Of a DNA stretch of 64,000 bases, positions 44,313 to 52,758 are shown piece after piece. Every line of letters starts with the position of its first letter. The first letter of the stretch is position 1. The notes under the pieces were generated by a model. That model worked only from the letters and a program-made list of their open reading frames with translations. It had not been told where the DNA came from and searched no databases. The translations under genes and the position numbers were made by a program. The stretch lies in the NCBI GenBank assembly GCA_050251195.1, contig JBFWNG010000002.1, positions 124,001-188,000 on the forward strand, in the 5' to 3' direction. Source of the DNA: JBFWNG01 sp050251195. GTDB taxonomy: Bacteria; Bdellovibrionota_B; Oligoflexia; Oligoflexales; Oligoflexaceae.

Positions 44313-45248
44313 TCAGTGACAAGCATTTGCCCAGATTCGATCCGCGTACTCCGGATGATCGATAAACGGATTGCGGTTGTGCTGAATGCCATAAATCGCA
44401 TTATTACGTTCGCGCTCGATATCGTCGACAGGATCTTCGGCGTGCCACCTTAGCAATGTGCACAGGTTGCCAAACTTTGGGGCATACTCATCGGACCTTG
44501 GCGAACCCGGAGGTCCTTGCGGATGGTCTTCGTATTGCAGTTCGTCCACGACCTGGAGGTCAGGCGTGGGCCGCGACGGATCTACGCCATCGCCGATACC
44601 GTCATATCTCACATCCATGTATAGAAGCATACGAGCGACATCACCTTTGTGAAGGTCGCCCGGATAAAAGAGCTGTCCTTTAACGTCGATTCGGCAAGTT
44701 TCACACAGGCTAGAGTCGGGATACGTCCTAAGACTTGGGCCGTCGCCGAACTCGTAGTGATGGCGGTCGGCATTGAGTTTTTTATTGGCGACGCGAAGAT
44801 GGTGCAAATCAGTATAGGCATAGAAACCAGGCTTTGGAAATCCGCGGGATTTTGCCCAGACGTGCTCTCGGTTCCAAACTTTCTTTTCCCATGCGCTTGC
44901 GTTCGATTGGGCGCCGGTATGAGATCTGACGAAGCTCGATTCGTCGGTGTCACTGGCGGTAGGTATCCCGCTGTAAAGTTGGATGACTTGGCCGGGGTTG
45001 TTCTTATCGGCATCGGTTGTTCTCAGTGCATCCCAAACCTGGTCATAACCGATTCGGTTGTAACATTGAGCGAGTCGTTCCCCTAGAAAGGCTCGAAGAT
45101 CTGAGGCGTCGTCGGCGCCTTCGTAATAGTTGTTTTCGTCAGGACAATTGTGCTGGTCGTTGGCAACAGCCGAACCCTCTTGTCGCGATTTGCATGCCAT
45201 ACTGAAGAAGAAAATGATCGCAACCATCGATTTTGTTGCATTTCGCAT
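44313..45248 (-). CDS. Endonuclease I-family lipoprotein
   Basis: The 311-aa lipoprotein (lipobox SMAC) matches secreted endonuclease I (EndA/NucM). WNREHVWAKSRGFP contains the His of the beta-beta-alpha-metal site, with TDLHHLRVANKKLNADRHHY next. It probably degrades extracellular or periplasmic DNA non-specifically with Mg. A run of acidic Asp/Pro-rich residues (GVDPSRPTPDLQVVDELQYE) precedes the C-terminus. GGAGG lies before the ATG. Divergent from the lipoprotein at 45341. Confidence 0.88.
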   Translation of the reverse strand: MRNATKSMVAIIFFFSMACKSRQEGSAVANDQHNCPDENNYYEGADDASDLRAFLGERLAQCYNRIGYDQVWDALRTTDADKNNPGQVIQLYSGIPTASDTDESSFVRSHTGAQSNASAWEKKVWNREHVWAKSRGFPKPGFYAYTDLHHLRVANKKLNADRHHYEFGDGPSLRTYPDSSLCETCRIDVKGQLFYPGDLHKGDVARMLLYMDVRYDGIGDGVDPSRPTPDLQVVDELQYEDHPQGPPGSPRSDEYAPKFGNLCTLLRWHAEDPVDDIERERNNAIYGIQHNRNPFIDHPEYADRIWANACH

Positions 45249-45340
45249 GCCGTGCCTCCGATGAATAAAGTAGTGCCCGAATAGTAGATCTGTTAGAATT
45301 TTAGCAGCGAATCGATAAAAGTTGAATAGGTAAGGAATAT

Positions 45341-46378
45341 ATGCGCACGCTATTTGTCATGTCATGCATTGCGGCACTTATTGGTTGCCGTTCGACTCAC
45401 CGCGATGACTCCGCAACGAAAGATGCTGTGAGCAATGTCGGACCAAGCAACGCGGCATTCGAACGATTCGAAAAATGGATAGAGCAGTTGAATCCGATTT
45501 TGGGCAAAGAGCTTAGTGCCCAGGAAGCGGCCAATGGTATTCTTGACGCAAGCAAGAAGAACCGGGCAGTTATGTTCTCTATGCAGGCTCTCGGACGCCT
45601 TTATGAAAAACAGAATCCGGAATTTGAGATGATTCGGCAAAACTTCAAGTCGTTGGAAGACGGCATTGGAGAGTTTGATAAGTGGTCTGAGTTATATTCC
45701 AAAGGGGAAAAAACGGGTGTAGGTCCGGACAACCTAAAGAAGTTTAGCGAAGGTAAAGATTTGGCGAGACAAGCCTTCGCCGACAGTCTTCGAGACCAGA
45801 GCTGGGTAGAAACCTCGCAACCAAGGCTGCGGGCTATCCATGATTTTCTGCAAGGATATGATTGGCTGCCTTACAACGAAGAAAGAAATATCCTGATCAA
45901 GGCGATGGATAAGCAAATTTCCAAGATCGGCAAGAAGGAGTGGGATTTGTCTTCGCTCGAGGGTAAGGCCGGCTTGCACGAACTGAAGCGGGAGTTGCGC
46001 TGGTTCCAGATAGAAGCTCAGGTACTCAATGGACTCGTTGCCTTTCGGGAAGATTCGAATGATTGTCCGGTGGAGGAATTCAAAGCTCTGCTTTCTGAGC
46101 CCATCGCACAGAACCCGTTTAGCCAACTGCCGATAGCTCCGGGCGAGGTCAATCCTTGTTTCATATCGCAGTGTCTTTATTTGGCGGGTGCGACCTTTGT
46201 TAGCGAGCTTGATGCGATTAAGCAAGAAGCGGAACTTTATGCGTATACGACCGGTGTTGAATTCACGAATGAGGTCCCCGCAAAGTTCCAGGAAAGGGCA
46301 GGAAATGTGCTGAAGAGCTTGGTGGGGGCGGGTTATGTCAGCCACATCTCCAGTCAGCTCAATGCCTGTATTCATTAA
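45341..46378 (+). CDS. Lipoprotein of unknown function
   Basis: I do not recognise the family. The 345-aa product has a lipoprotein signal (SCIAALIGC). The mature protein is highly helical and charged, with WIEQLNPILGKELSAQEAAN and WDLSSLEGKAGLHELKRELR typical of its texture, and four cysteines in the C-terminal third. The start ATG follows AAGGAA. A large palindromic repeat separates it from the convergent DJ-1-like gene. Confidence 0.65.
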   Translation: MRTLFVMSCIAALIGCRSTHRDDSATKDAVSNVGPSNAAFERFEKWIEQLNPILGKELSAQEAANGILDASKKNRAVMFSMQALGRLYEKQNPEFEMIRQNFKSLEDGIGEFDKWSELYSKGEKTGVGPDNLKKFSEGKDLARQAFADSLRDQSWVETSQPRLRAIHDFLQGYDWLPYNEERNILIKAMDKQISKIGKKEWDLSSLEGKAGLHELKRELRWFQIEAQVLNGLVAFREDSNDCPVEEFKALLSEPIAQNPFSQLPIAPGEVNPCFISQCLYLAGATFVSELDAIKQEAELYAYTTGVEFTNEVPAKFQERAGNVLKSLVGAGYVSHISSQLNACIH

Positions 46379-46394
46379 GGTCTCGGTGGATTTC

Positions 46395-46464
46395 TTCCGC
46401 GGTTTCCTTTATTCCGCGCTTCTGCGTTTTATCGCTGAGGCGCGGAATAAAGGAAACCGCGGAA
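46395..46464. repeat. Palindromic intergenic repeat, copy E (near-perfect 32-bp hairpin)
   Basis: Left arm 46395-46426 begins TTCCGCGGTTTCCTTTATTC; right arm 46433-46464 ends AATAAAGGAAACCGCGGAA; loop TTTTAT. Thirty of 32 pairs match. It lies between two convergent stops and probably also terminates both transcripts. Best-preserved of the family. Confidence 0.92.
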
Positions 46465-46477
46465 ACAAATCTTGTTT

Positions 46478-47707
46478 TTATCGTTCAAAAGGGTTTGCGG
46501 TGATTTCTTTGAACAACAGTCCACTCATAAACCGCGTTGCATCTGCAAAAACAGCTTGTCCTTGAGCGGAAGCGAAAGCCTTGTCGGCAGTAGCTTTGTC
46601 GGGCCATCTTTGATAGGCGATCTCATAGTTTTGAGTGCCAAATATCACGTAGCCTTCCAGTCCAAGATCTCGAAGAGATTCCGCAGTGAGTTGCACGTGA
46701 GGAGTCAGATTGTTCCAAAAGTTGCCCGCGTCCGCCGAGGGCACGCCAATCCAGATGGTGCGGTAACCGTTGTCCCAATCATCCGCGTTGAACGATGTTT
46801 CAATGACGGAGTGCAGCTGATTTTCAGAGATTTCTTGTCCGTCAAGAAGTGCTGACGGCATCGCGTATTGGAATCTCTTTTGGATAAGAGCTTCTAGTAA
46901 ATCGCCCGTGAGGGCTTCTTCTGACATAGGGTTCTGACCTGTAATGAGTTCTCGGTCTCTGACAACAGACGATGTCCAAGAATCTTTAACTTCAACGATG
47001 CCGCCTTTGCTTCTCAAAGCCTCATCGAGGTAGAAGAACATGTGGCCTTCGAGGTCACCTGACTCCTCTTCATACTGCTCTTCTGCCGTGGAGAACGCCG
47101 TCATTTTATATCCTTCATAGATCCATCTGTCGCCGTCTACGGCAGGCAACAGTGCGGCGGGGCCGTGACAAATAAGTGCGGTTGGTTTATTCCATTCATG
47201 GAAATGCTTCAGAATTCTTCCGACGGATTTGCTTCGAGCCAGGTCCTCCAAGGGAGCGTGTCCGCCCGGAACGAAGACGCCGATGAATTCGCGAAGGTCT
47301 TCCTCCGTCAAAGACTCTAAAGATCTTAAATTCCCTGCGCGCAGCGTGCGACTGACATAATTAAGCGCTTCTTGATGCTTGAGCGGGTCTGGCTCCCCTT
47401 CTGGCGTTTTGAACCACTTCACATCGTCGCTGTTAGGATCCATGCTTGGCGTTTTGCCCTCGGGGGTTGCCACCACAATTTCGAAGCCAGCTTTTTCCAT
47501 GGCTATAGCGGGTCCAGCGAGTTCTGACAGAAAGAATCCCGTTCTGTGGATATTTCCTTCTTTAGTAGTAACGCGGTCTGACCCTGACAAGATCATCAGG
47601 ACTTTGGGGTTTTGCTGGGCCGACGAAGCTTTGATGGTGGTTTCTTGCTTGTGAACGCAGCTCATAATTAATACGAGGGTTATTAGCTTGAAGAAGATAC
47701 TTTTCAT
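46478..47707 (-). CDS. DJ-1/PfpI-like lipoprotein with extra C-terminal domain
   Basis: The 409-aa lipoprotein (lipobox IMSC) has a DJ-1/PfpI amidotransferase-fold domain up to about residue 265: VLMILSGSDRV, the acid-bearing GFEIVVATPEGKTPSMDP, VFVPGGHAPLEDL, and the nucleophile elbow ALICHGPAAL with Cys then His. Such proteins act as glyoxalase III, chaperone or amidase. About 130 further residues (GYRTIWIGVPSADAGNFWNN, QNYEIAYQRWPDKATADKAF) resemble a ferredoxin-like dimeric barrel; I do not know this combination. ATG 47707 follows AAGGAG. Divergent LysR gene likely controls it. Confidence 0.8.
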   Translation of the reverse strand: MKSIFFKLITLVLIMSCVHKQETTIKASSAQQNPKVLMILSGSDRVTTKEGNIHRTGFFLSELAGPAIAMEKAGFEIVVATPEGKTPSMDPNSDDVKWFKTPEGEPDPLKHQEALNYVSRTLRAGNLRSLESLTEEDLREFIGVFVPGGHAPLEDLARSKSVGRILKHFHEWNKPTALICHGPAALLPAVDGDRWIYEGYKMTAFSTAEEQYEEESGDLEGHMFFYLDEALRSKGGIVEVKDSWTSSVVRDRELITGQNPMSEEALTGDLLEALIQKRFQYAMPSALLDGQEISENQLHSVIETSFNADDWDNGYRTIWIGVPSADAGNFWNNLTPHVQLTAESLRDLGLEGYVIFGTQNYEIAYQRWPDKATADKAFASAQGQAVFADATRFMSGLLFKEITANPFER

Positions 47708-47775
47708 TTTGTTTACTCCTTGATCCGCCACCTTGGCGGTAGGTGAAAATTACCCGAGGCTGGACATTATGGAAA

Positions 47776-47802
47776 ATTATCGTTTATAATTGAATCGATA
47801 AT
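47776..47802. promoter_or_regulatory. Candidate LysR binding dyad
   Basis: ATTATCG (47776-47782) and CGATAAT (47796-47802) form a perfect interrupted dyad in the gap between divergent DJ-1-like and lysR-type genes, as expected for a LysR-type operator. A related ATCGATGAT follows at 47811. Confidence 0.5.
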
Positions 47803-47851
47803 GGAATATGATCGATGATTTTTCAATAAATTCAAGGAAGTGGCGGGCATT

Positions 47852-48790
47852 ATGGTGCGACCTCTTCGCGATTTTGAGCGTTTAGACCCTGGTCTGTTTC
47901 GCGCGTTTCTTGCGGCGGCAGAGACCCTTAATTTTACCCGGGCGGCCGAAAAAGCGGGCATGACCCAATCGGGAGTGAGCCAGCACATATCCAAACTCGA
48001 ATCGTTGCTCGATGCGCCTCTCTTTACGAGAAGCAACAAATCGGTTTTGCTCACCGATGCCGGAAAACAGCTCGTTCTTTATATAGAGAGTTATCTCGAC
48101 GCAATGGACGAGTTTTGCGAACGTTTGCAAAGCGGAGAAAGAACGCTTCAAGGGAACGTTTCTTATGCGATGCCAAGCAGTTGCCTGCTTTCGCCGCATC
48201 TTTCTGAGATGCTCAACAAACGGAAGGAATTTTCCGGGATAGAGTTGCGGATACTTATTCGTTCCAATGACGAAATTGTTCGGGGTTTGCTCGACGGAAT
48301 CTATGATTTTGGATTCGTAACGCGAACCTACGACCTCCCCGGACTTGACCTCATCCCCTTTTGCGATGAAGAACTTGTTTTCGTCGCTCCGTCCGGCATG
48401 GAGATAAAAGGCTTGGAAATCGGTGACATTGTTGCTGCTGAGTTTGTGACGTATCCAGGTATCGACGTCTACTTCGATTTATGGCAGCGACACTACTTTC
48501 CAAAAGTGAAAAACAGATGTTTTGAAGCCCTCAACGTTAAAGGCCATATCGAAAGTATTCACGGGGCGATTACTCTGGTTGCGGGAGGCACGGGTTGTTC
48601 GGTTATGCCCGTCCATTGCATCGATAAGGAGCTGGCGAAGCAAAGCATTCTTATCCACCGTCCAGATGTCAAGAAGGCCCCACTTCTCAATCGAATCCAT
48701 ATTGCCACTCTTGCAGGTCGAGTCGCGACCAGGAGAGCTCAGCAGGTCATGGACTGGTTTTTCGCGATGCACCCTGAAGTGGAGCGTTAA
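47852..48790 (+). CDS. LysR-family transcriptional regulator
   Basis: The 312-aa protein has the N-terminal winged HTH (FLAAAETLNFTRAAEKAGMT then QSGVSQHISKLESLLDAPLF). The effector-binding domain starts near residue 90 (LQGNVSYAMPSSCLLSPHLS). ATG 47852 is chosen; GTG 47840 would add four residues. Transcribed away from the DJ-1-like gene across a 144-bp gap holding an ATTATCG dyad, so that gene is the probable target. Effector unknown. Confidence 0.9.
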   Translation: MVRPLRDFERLDPGLFRAFLAAAETLNFTRAAEKAGMTQSGVSQHISKLESLLDAPLFTRSNKSVLLTDAGKQLVLYIESYLDAMDEFCERLQSGERTLQGNVSYAMPSSCLLSPHLSEMLNKRKEFSGIELRILIRSNDEIVRGLLDGIYDFGFVTRTYDLPGLDLIPFCDEELVFVAPSGMEIKGLEIGDIVAAEFVTYPGIDVYFDLWQRHYFPKVKNRCFEALNVKGHIESIHGAITLVAGGTGCSVMPVHCIDKELAKQSILIHRPDVKKAPLLNRIHIATLAGRVATRRAQQVMDWFFAMHPEVER

Positions 48791-48793
48791 GTC

Positions 48794-49258
48794 TTACACG
48801 TTGCCTACATCGTTCAGGACCTGGTTGGCATGTCCGACTGGATTTACGTTGGCATAGACTTTTGCAATCTTTCCTTGAGCGTCGATGACAAAGGTCGTGC
48901 GCGCGATACCCATATACTTTTTCCCCTGCCATTCTTGCTCGCCCCACACTCCATAAGCGTCTGCTATCTTATGTTCGGTGTCCACGAGCAACGGAAAATT
49001 GAGAGCAAACTTGGACTTAAACGCCTTGTGGCTATCGGTGCCGTCAGGGCTGATGCCGAGGACAATCGCGCCTTTCTTGTCAAATTCGCCTGCTAGATCT
49101 CTGAATTCGCAGCTCTCTTTGGTGCATCCTGGGGTATCGTCCTTGGGGTAAAAGAACAGAACCACTTTTTTTCCCTTGCATGATTGCAAGCTCAACGTGT
49201 CGTTCGTATCGGTCTTCAAAGAAAAGCTTGGTGCTGCGTCCCCTGGTTTTGGCATCAT
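48794..49258 (-). CDS. bcp: Thiol peroxidase of Bcp/PrxQ type
   Basis: The 154-aa peroxiredoxin reduces H2O2 and organic peroxides. FFYPKDDTPGCTKESCEFRD holds the peroxidatic Cys and, five residues later, the resolving Cys, the PrxQ/Bcp arrangement. GDAAPSFSL opens the domain, and GKKYMGIARTTFVIDAQGKI supplies the conserved Arg. ATG 49258 follows AAAGGA; an upstream GTG at 49315 is unlikely. Its stop is 3 bp from the convergent lysR stop. Confidence 0.92.
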   Translation of the reverse strand: MMPKPGDAAPSFSLKTDTNDTLSLQSCKGKKVVLFFYPKDDTPGCTKESCEFRDLAGEFDKKGAIVLGISPDGTDSHKAFKSKFALNFPLLVDTEHKIADAYGVWGEQEWQGKKYMGIARTTFVIDAQGKIAKVYANVNPVGHANQVLNDVGNV

Positions 49259-49289
49259 AAATATCCTTTCGTTTTGTTGTATAACAGGG

Positions 49290-49304
49290 CGTCGATCGTC
49301 GACG
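49290..49304. promoter_or_regulatory. Dyad CGTCGA-TCG-TCGACG upstream of bcp
   Basis: A perfect 6-bp inverted repeat with 3-nt spacer lies 32 bp upstream of the bcp start, in its promoter zone. A candidate operator only. Confidence 0.25.
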
Positions 49305-49400
49305 GTTTGAGCCACCTTAGATCAAAAATCGCTCGAGCAAAACATAAAATTTATGGTGTATTTGCCGGAAGAACTGGGTTAGAATAAATCTCTAGCCCAT

Positions 49401-49417
49401 CCCGCATTGGGTGCGGG
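49401..49417 (+). other. Hairpin in the hflX leader
   Basis: CCCGCA-TTGGG-TGCGGG is a 6-bp stem followed by TTTAG, about 30 bp upstream of the proposed hflX start. It might attenuate transcription or shape initiation; the U-run is short. Confidence 0.35.
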
Positions 49418-49446
49418 TTTAGGTCAACTATGCGAGGTCAGAGACA

Positions 49447-50757
49447 CTGCTAATCTCCGAATTACTCCCATCCCCAAGCGTCAAGAAAGCCGTCATCGTA
49501 GGCGTTCTATTACCAGGAAAATCAGAGGAAATTTTGAGGGCGGATCTCGAAGAACTCGAAGCCCTTCTTTGTACTCTGGAGATTCCGGTAAGCCAGAGAA
49601 TCATTCAGAGAAGAGTGAAGCTCAGCCCGCGTTGCCTCGTAGGCAGTGGTAAAGTAGATGAAATTCGAGCTCTTTGCGAAAATACGCGCAGTGAAGTCGT
49701 CGTATTCGATCATCCTTTGACACCACCGCAAATCAGAAATCTGGAAGAGATGACTGGAAAAACAGTGATCGACAGAACGGGCGTGATCTTGGAAATCTTC
49801 TCTCGCCACGCACGCACCAATCAGGCAAAAACCCAGGTCGAGATTGCAAAGCTCGAATATATGCTTCCGCGCCTTACTGGCGCATGGACCCACCTTTCGC
49901 GTCAAACGGGCGGGGGAGTGAACGCCAGAGGCATGGGTGAGACGCAGATCGAGATCGACCGGCGACGTGCCCGCGAACGCATCGCGCGTTTGCAGAGCAA
50001 GCTTAAGCATTTCGAAACAGAGCGCATGACTCAACGAAGAGCCCGGCAAAGTGAACTGAAGGTCGCTCTCGTCGGCTATACGAATAGCGGCAAGACAACC
50101 GTGATGAAGGGTTTGACGAGATCTATCGTGAAGCCGGAAGACAAACTGTTCGCAACGCTTGACGCCAACATCAAGAAAATTGACCCAACTTCAAAACCGC
50201 GAATTCTTATTTCGGACACAGTTGGGTTCATAAGAAACTTGCCGCACGGACTTATCGAATCATTCAAATCAACGCTGGACGAGGTCAAGGAAGCCGATGT
50301 CCTGATACATGTAGTTGACGCCAGCCAGGAAAACTTTGCTGACCAAATGGATATCACAAAACACGTGCTTGAAGATATTGGTGCACAGCATATTCCGGTC
50401 ATTACAGTTTTCAACAAAGCGGATCTCGTAGAGGACTCAGTGTTTCTGCGCGTACTCAAGAAAACATATCCCGGCTCGCTCGTTGTCGCCGCCGAAAGCA
50501 AAGACGGAATTGAGGCGATAAGACAGGCGGTTCAGCGATTCTTCGAAGAGAAATTCGTGACGTTTTTTGTCGCAGTCAAGAACAGCGACAGCACGGTTCT
50601 TTCAGACATCTATAATTCATGCAGGATAGTGGAAACCGACTATAGCCAACACGGCAAAGTCATCTTTGAGCTCCAGTCAACGCCTGAGGTAAGAGCGCGA
50701 TTTATGCCGCTTACCATCGACAAACCGGTCTTTGAAAAATTGGTGATCAATGATTAA
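49447..50757 (+). CDS. hflX: Ribosome-associated GTPase HflX (non-canonical start likely)
   Basis: HflX is a GTPase that splits stalled or heat-damaged ribosomes. The HflX N-domain has LVGSGKVDEI and DHPLTPPQIRNLE; QTGGGVNARGMGETQIEIDR follows. The G-domain has G1 GYTNSGKTT, G3 DTVGF and G4 NKAD. The first canonical start is TTG 49534, but the preceding in-frame codons encode KKAVIVGVLLPGKSEEI, a conserved HflX N-terminus. Between it and the in-frame TAG at 49432-49434 there is no ATG/GTG/TTG; CTG 49447, with GAGG upstream, would give 436 aa, close to the E. coli length. A frameshift or sequencing error is the alternative. Confidence 0.82.
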   Translation: MLISELLPSPSVKKAVIVGVLLPGKSEEILRADLEELEALLCTLEIPVSQRIIQRRVKLSPRCLVGSGKVDEIRALCENTRSEVVVFDHPLTPPQIRNLEEMTGKTVIDRTGVILEIFSRHARTNQAKTQVEIAKLEYMLPRLTGAWTHLSRQTGGGVNARGMGETQIEIDRRRARERIARLQSKLKHFETERMTQRRARQSELKVALVGYTNSGKTTVMKGLTRSIVKPEDKLFATLDANIKKIDPTSKPRILISDTVGFIRNLPHGLIESFKSTLDEVKEADVLIHVVDASQENFADQMDITKHVLEDIGAQHIPVITVFNKADLVEDSVFLRVLKKTYPGSLVVAAESKDGIEAIRQAVQRFFEEKFVTFFVAVKNSDSTVLSDIYNSCRIVETDYSQHGKVIFELQSTPEVRARFMPLTIDKPVFEKLVIND

Positions 50758-52105
50758 CGTAGACGATAGGTTTTTTCCGCCCGCTCTTAAAGATAAGGTG
50801 TCAGCATACGGTGACCTGGCGCTTGAAAGCCTCAAGCATTTGCAGAGAAGCGCCGGAGTCCATAGTTCCTTCTCTGGTTGGTTCAATTATCCTCAAAACA
50901 GTGGCTTTACGCTCGAAGCGGACGTCAAAGGCTTCGTCGATAATATTGACCAGTTTTACGACTGCGTCGTCGTTATCGGGATCGGCGGCTCATCCTTGGG
51001 CGCCAAAGCTGTGTTTGAGGCCCTGGCGCATAAATATGTGCTGTCGGTTAAGACCGCGCATAAGCCTCTCTTGTTCCTCGGAGACAATATCTCGGAGCGG
51101 ACATTTATCGAGACATTGGATCTGCTTGCACATAAGAACCCCTTTGTCGTCGCCATTAGCAAATCCGGCACCACGACCGAACCAGCCGTTGCGTTGCGCG
51201 TCATGCGAGAATGGCTCAAGCAAAAATATCCGGGCAGTTCCGTAAGAGAACGACTTGCCGTCGTGACAGATAAAAGCAGCGGAGCTCTCCGAAAGTACGC
51301 TGAAGCAAAACAAATTCCAAGTTTCGTCATACCAAACAACATCGGGGGGCGGTTTTCAGTCCTCACCGCCGTTGGTCTTCTGCCTTTGGCTTTGTGCGGA
51401 ATCGACATTCATAATCTGATGAAGGGAGCGAACGAGTTCTTCACGGATTTGGCCAATCATGCGAACGTGAAAAATCCCGTCGTGAAGTACGCCTGCCTGA
51501 GGCATGCGGCGTACGAAGCGGGATATCCTCTTGAGATCCTTGCATTCAACGAACCGCAACTTAAATCCCTAAGCGACTGGTTCAAGCAGCTCTTTGCCGA
51601 ATCCCAGGGCAAGAACGGTAAGGGAATATTCCCCGTTGAGTTGATGCTGACGACGGATCTTCATTCTCTTGGGCAATTTGTTCAAGAAGGAAAAAGACTG
51701 TTTTTCGAGACTTTTTTGAATTTTAAGGATCCGTTTCCACGTCGATCGGGTGTTGAACGCAATCTTCGGATTCCCAAGTCAACCGGCGACTCTGACGATC
51801 TCGATTATGTGGAAACTCGCTTAATCCGCGAGGTCAATAACACGGCGCTCGACGGCACCCTCGTCGCGCACGCCGATGGGGGCGTGCCATGCCTAAAGGT
51901 AACTATGGACGAGCTCAATGAAAAGAACATCGGCTATCTGATAGCGTTCTTCGAAGTCGCCTGCGCTCTAGGGGCTGACCTGCTCAATGTTAACCCCTAT
52001 GATCAACCAGGCGTCGAAAGCTACAAGCAGAACTTATACGGATTGCTCGGTAAGCCGGGATTTGAGAGTTACGGCGAGCAAATAAAAAAACGGTTGCATG
52101 AGTGA
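50750..52105 (+). CDS. pgi: Glucose-6-phosphate isomerase
   Basis: Pgi interconverts glucose-6-phosphate and fructose-6-phosphate. The 451-aa length is that of the shorter bacterial type. Motifs are VVIGIGGSSLGAKAV (sugar-phosphate site), ISKSGTTTEPAVALR, NIGGRFSVLTAVGLLPLAL and TTDLHSLGQFVQEG, with catalytic Glu probably in FAESQGKNGKGIFPVELM. Its ATG overlaps the hflX stop by 8 bp, and its stop overlaps the nudix gene by 8 bp, indicating coupled translation. Confidence 0.95.
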   Translation: MINVDDRFFPPALKDKVSAYGDLALESLKHLQRSAGVHSSFSGWFNYPQNSGFTLEADVKGFVDNIDQFYDCVVVIGIGGSSLGAKAVFEALAHKYVLSVKTAHKPLLFLGDNISERTFIETLDLLAHKNPFVVAISKSGTTTEPAVALRVMREWLKQKYPGSSVRERLAVVTDKSSGALRKYAEAKQIPSFVIPNNIGGRFSVLTAVGLLPLALCGIDIHNLMKGANEFFTDLANHANVKNPVVKYACLRHAAYEAGYPLEILAFNEPQLKSLSDWFKQLFAESQGKNGKGIFPVELMLTTDLHSLGQFVQEGKRLFFETFLNFKDPFPRRSGVERNLRIPKSTGDSDDLDYVETRLIREVNNTALDGTLVAHADGGVPCLKVTMDELNEKNIGYLIAFFEVACALGADLLNVNPYDQPGVESYKQNLYGLLGKPGFESYGEQIKKRLHE

Positions 52106-52661
52106 CCTTTTTCCAACTTTCTCCGGAGAAAAATCAGCTCCTCTATACGCGGCTGCGAATAGCCACGTTGTCCCCTCGGCGGTCCTAGCCCTGTTCCTGC
52201 AGAATTCGATGGACCAAGGTCGCTACGATCTAGTTCTGACGAGGAGATCGCACTCGGTAAAAACCCATAAAGGCCAAATCAGTCTTCCAGGTGGGCGACG
52301 GGAAGCAGGAGACGCTTCGCCGGCGGCGACGGCGTTGCGAGAAACGCATGAAGAGCTTGGAATCGAGCCGGCACACATAACCGTGCACGGGCACGCGAGC
52401 CCCATTCGCGGGCTCGACGGATCGGAGATCTATCCCGTTGTGGGGAGTTGCGATATCGACGCTCAACTCATCACCCCGTCGGCATCAGAGGTCGCGGAGG
52501 TACTTTTCGTTCCCTGGCAAAAACTTACGCGAAACAAGGCCGTTCGCGCCAACTTCGTCATGTTCGGCAAAACGAGGGAGACTTGGGTTTTTGACGGGGG
52601 AGTGTGCAAAATATGGGGGCTTACGGCCCAGATTCTTTTTGACCTCAACCTTAGGGGGTAA
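52098..52661 (+). CDS. NUDIX hydrolase, CoA-pyrophosphatase-like
   Basis: The 187-aa protein has a complete Nudix box, GGRREAGDASPAATALRETH followed by EELGI, and upstream VLTRRSHSVKTHKGQISLPG. The SHSVKTHKGQISLPGG segment is typical of NudL/CoA pyrophosphatases, which trim CoA and acyl-CoA to phosphopantetheine. Substrate remains inferred. Third gene of the overlapping hflX-pgi-nudix run. Confidence 0.85.
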   Translation: MSDLFPTFSGEKSAPLYAAANSHVVPSAVLALFLQNSMDQGRYDLVLTRRSHSVKTHKGQISLPGGRREAGDASPAATALRETHEELGIEPAHITVHGHASPIRGLDGSEIYPVVGSCDIDAQLITPSASEVAEVLFVPWQKLTRNKAVRANFVMFGKTRETWVFDGGVCKIWGLTAQILFDLNLRG

Positions 52662-52758
52662 TATACGTATACTTATCAAGTGGTTAAGGCTACCACACTC
52701 AGCGCTAAAGATTCCGGCAGATGCATACGATAGAGTTCTATAGGTTGGAGGAGACGAC

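Noticed and set aside
49407..49652. An 81-codon rightward ORF ahead of hflX
   Set aside because: It runs out of frame through conserved HflX coding and its basic, repetitive product looks like a frame shadow.
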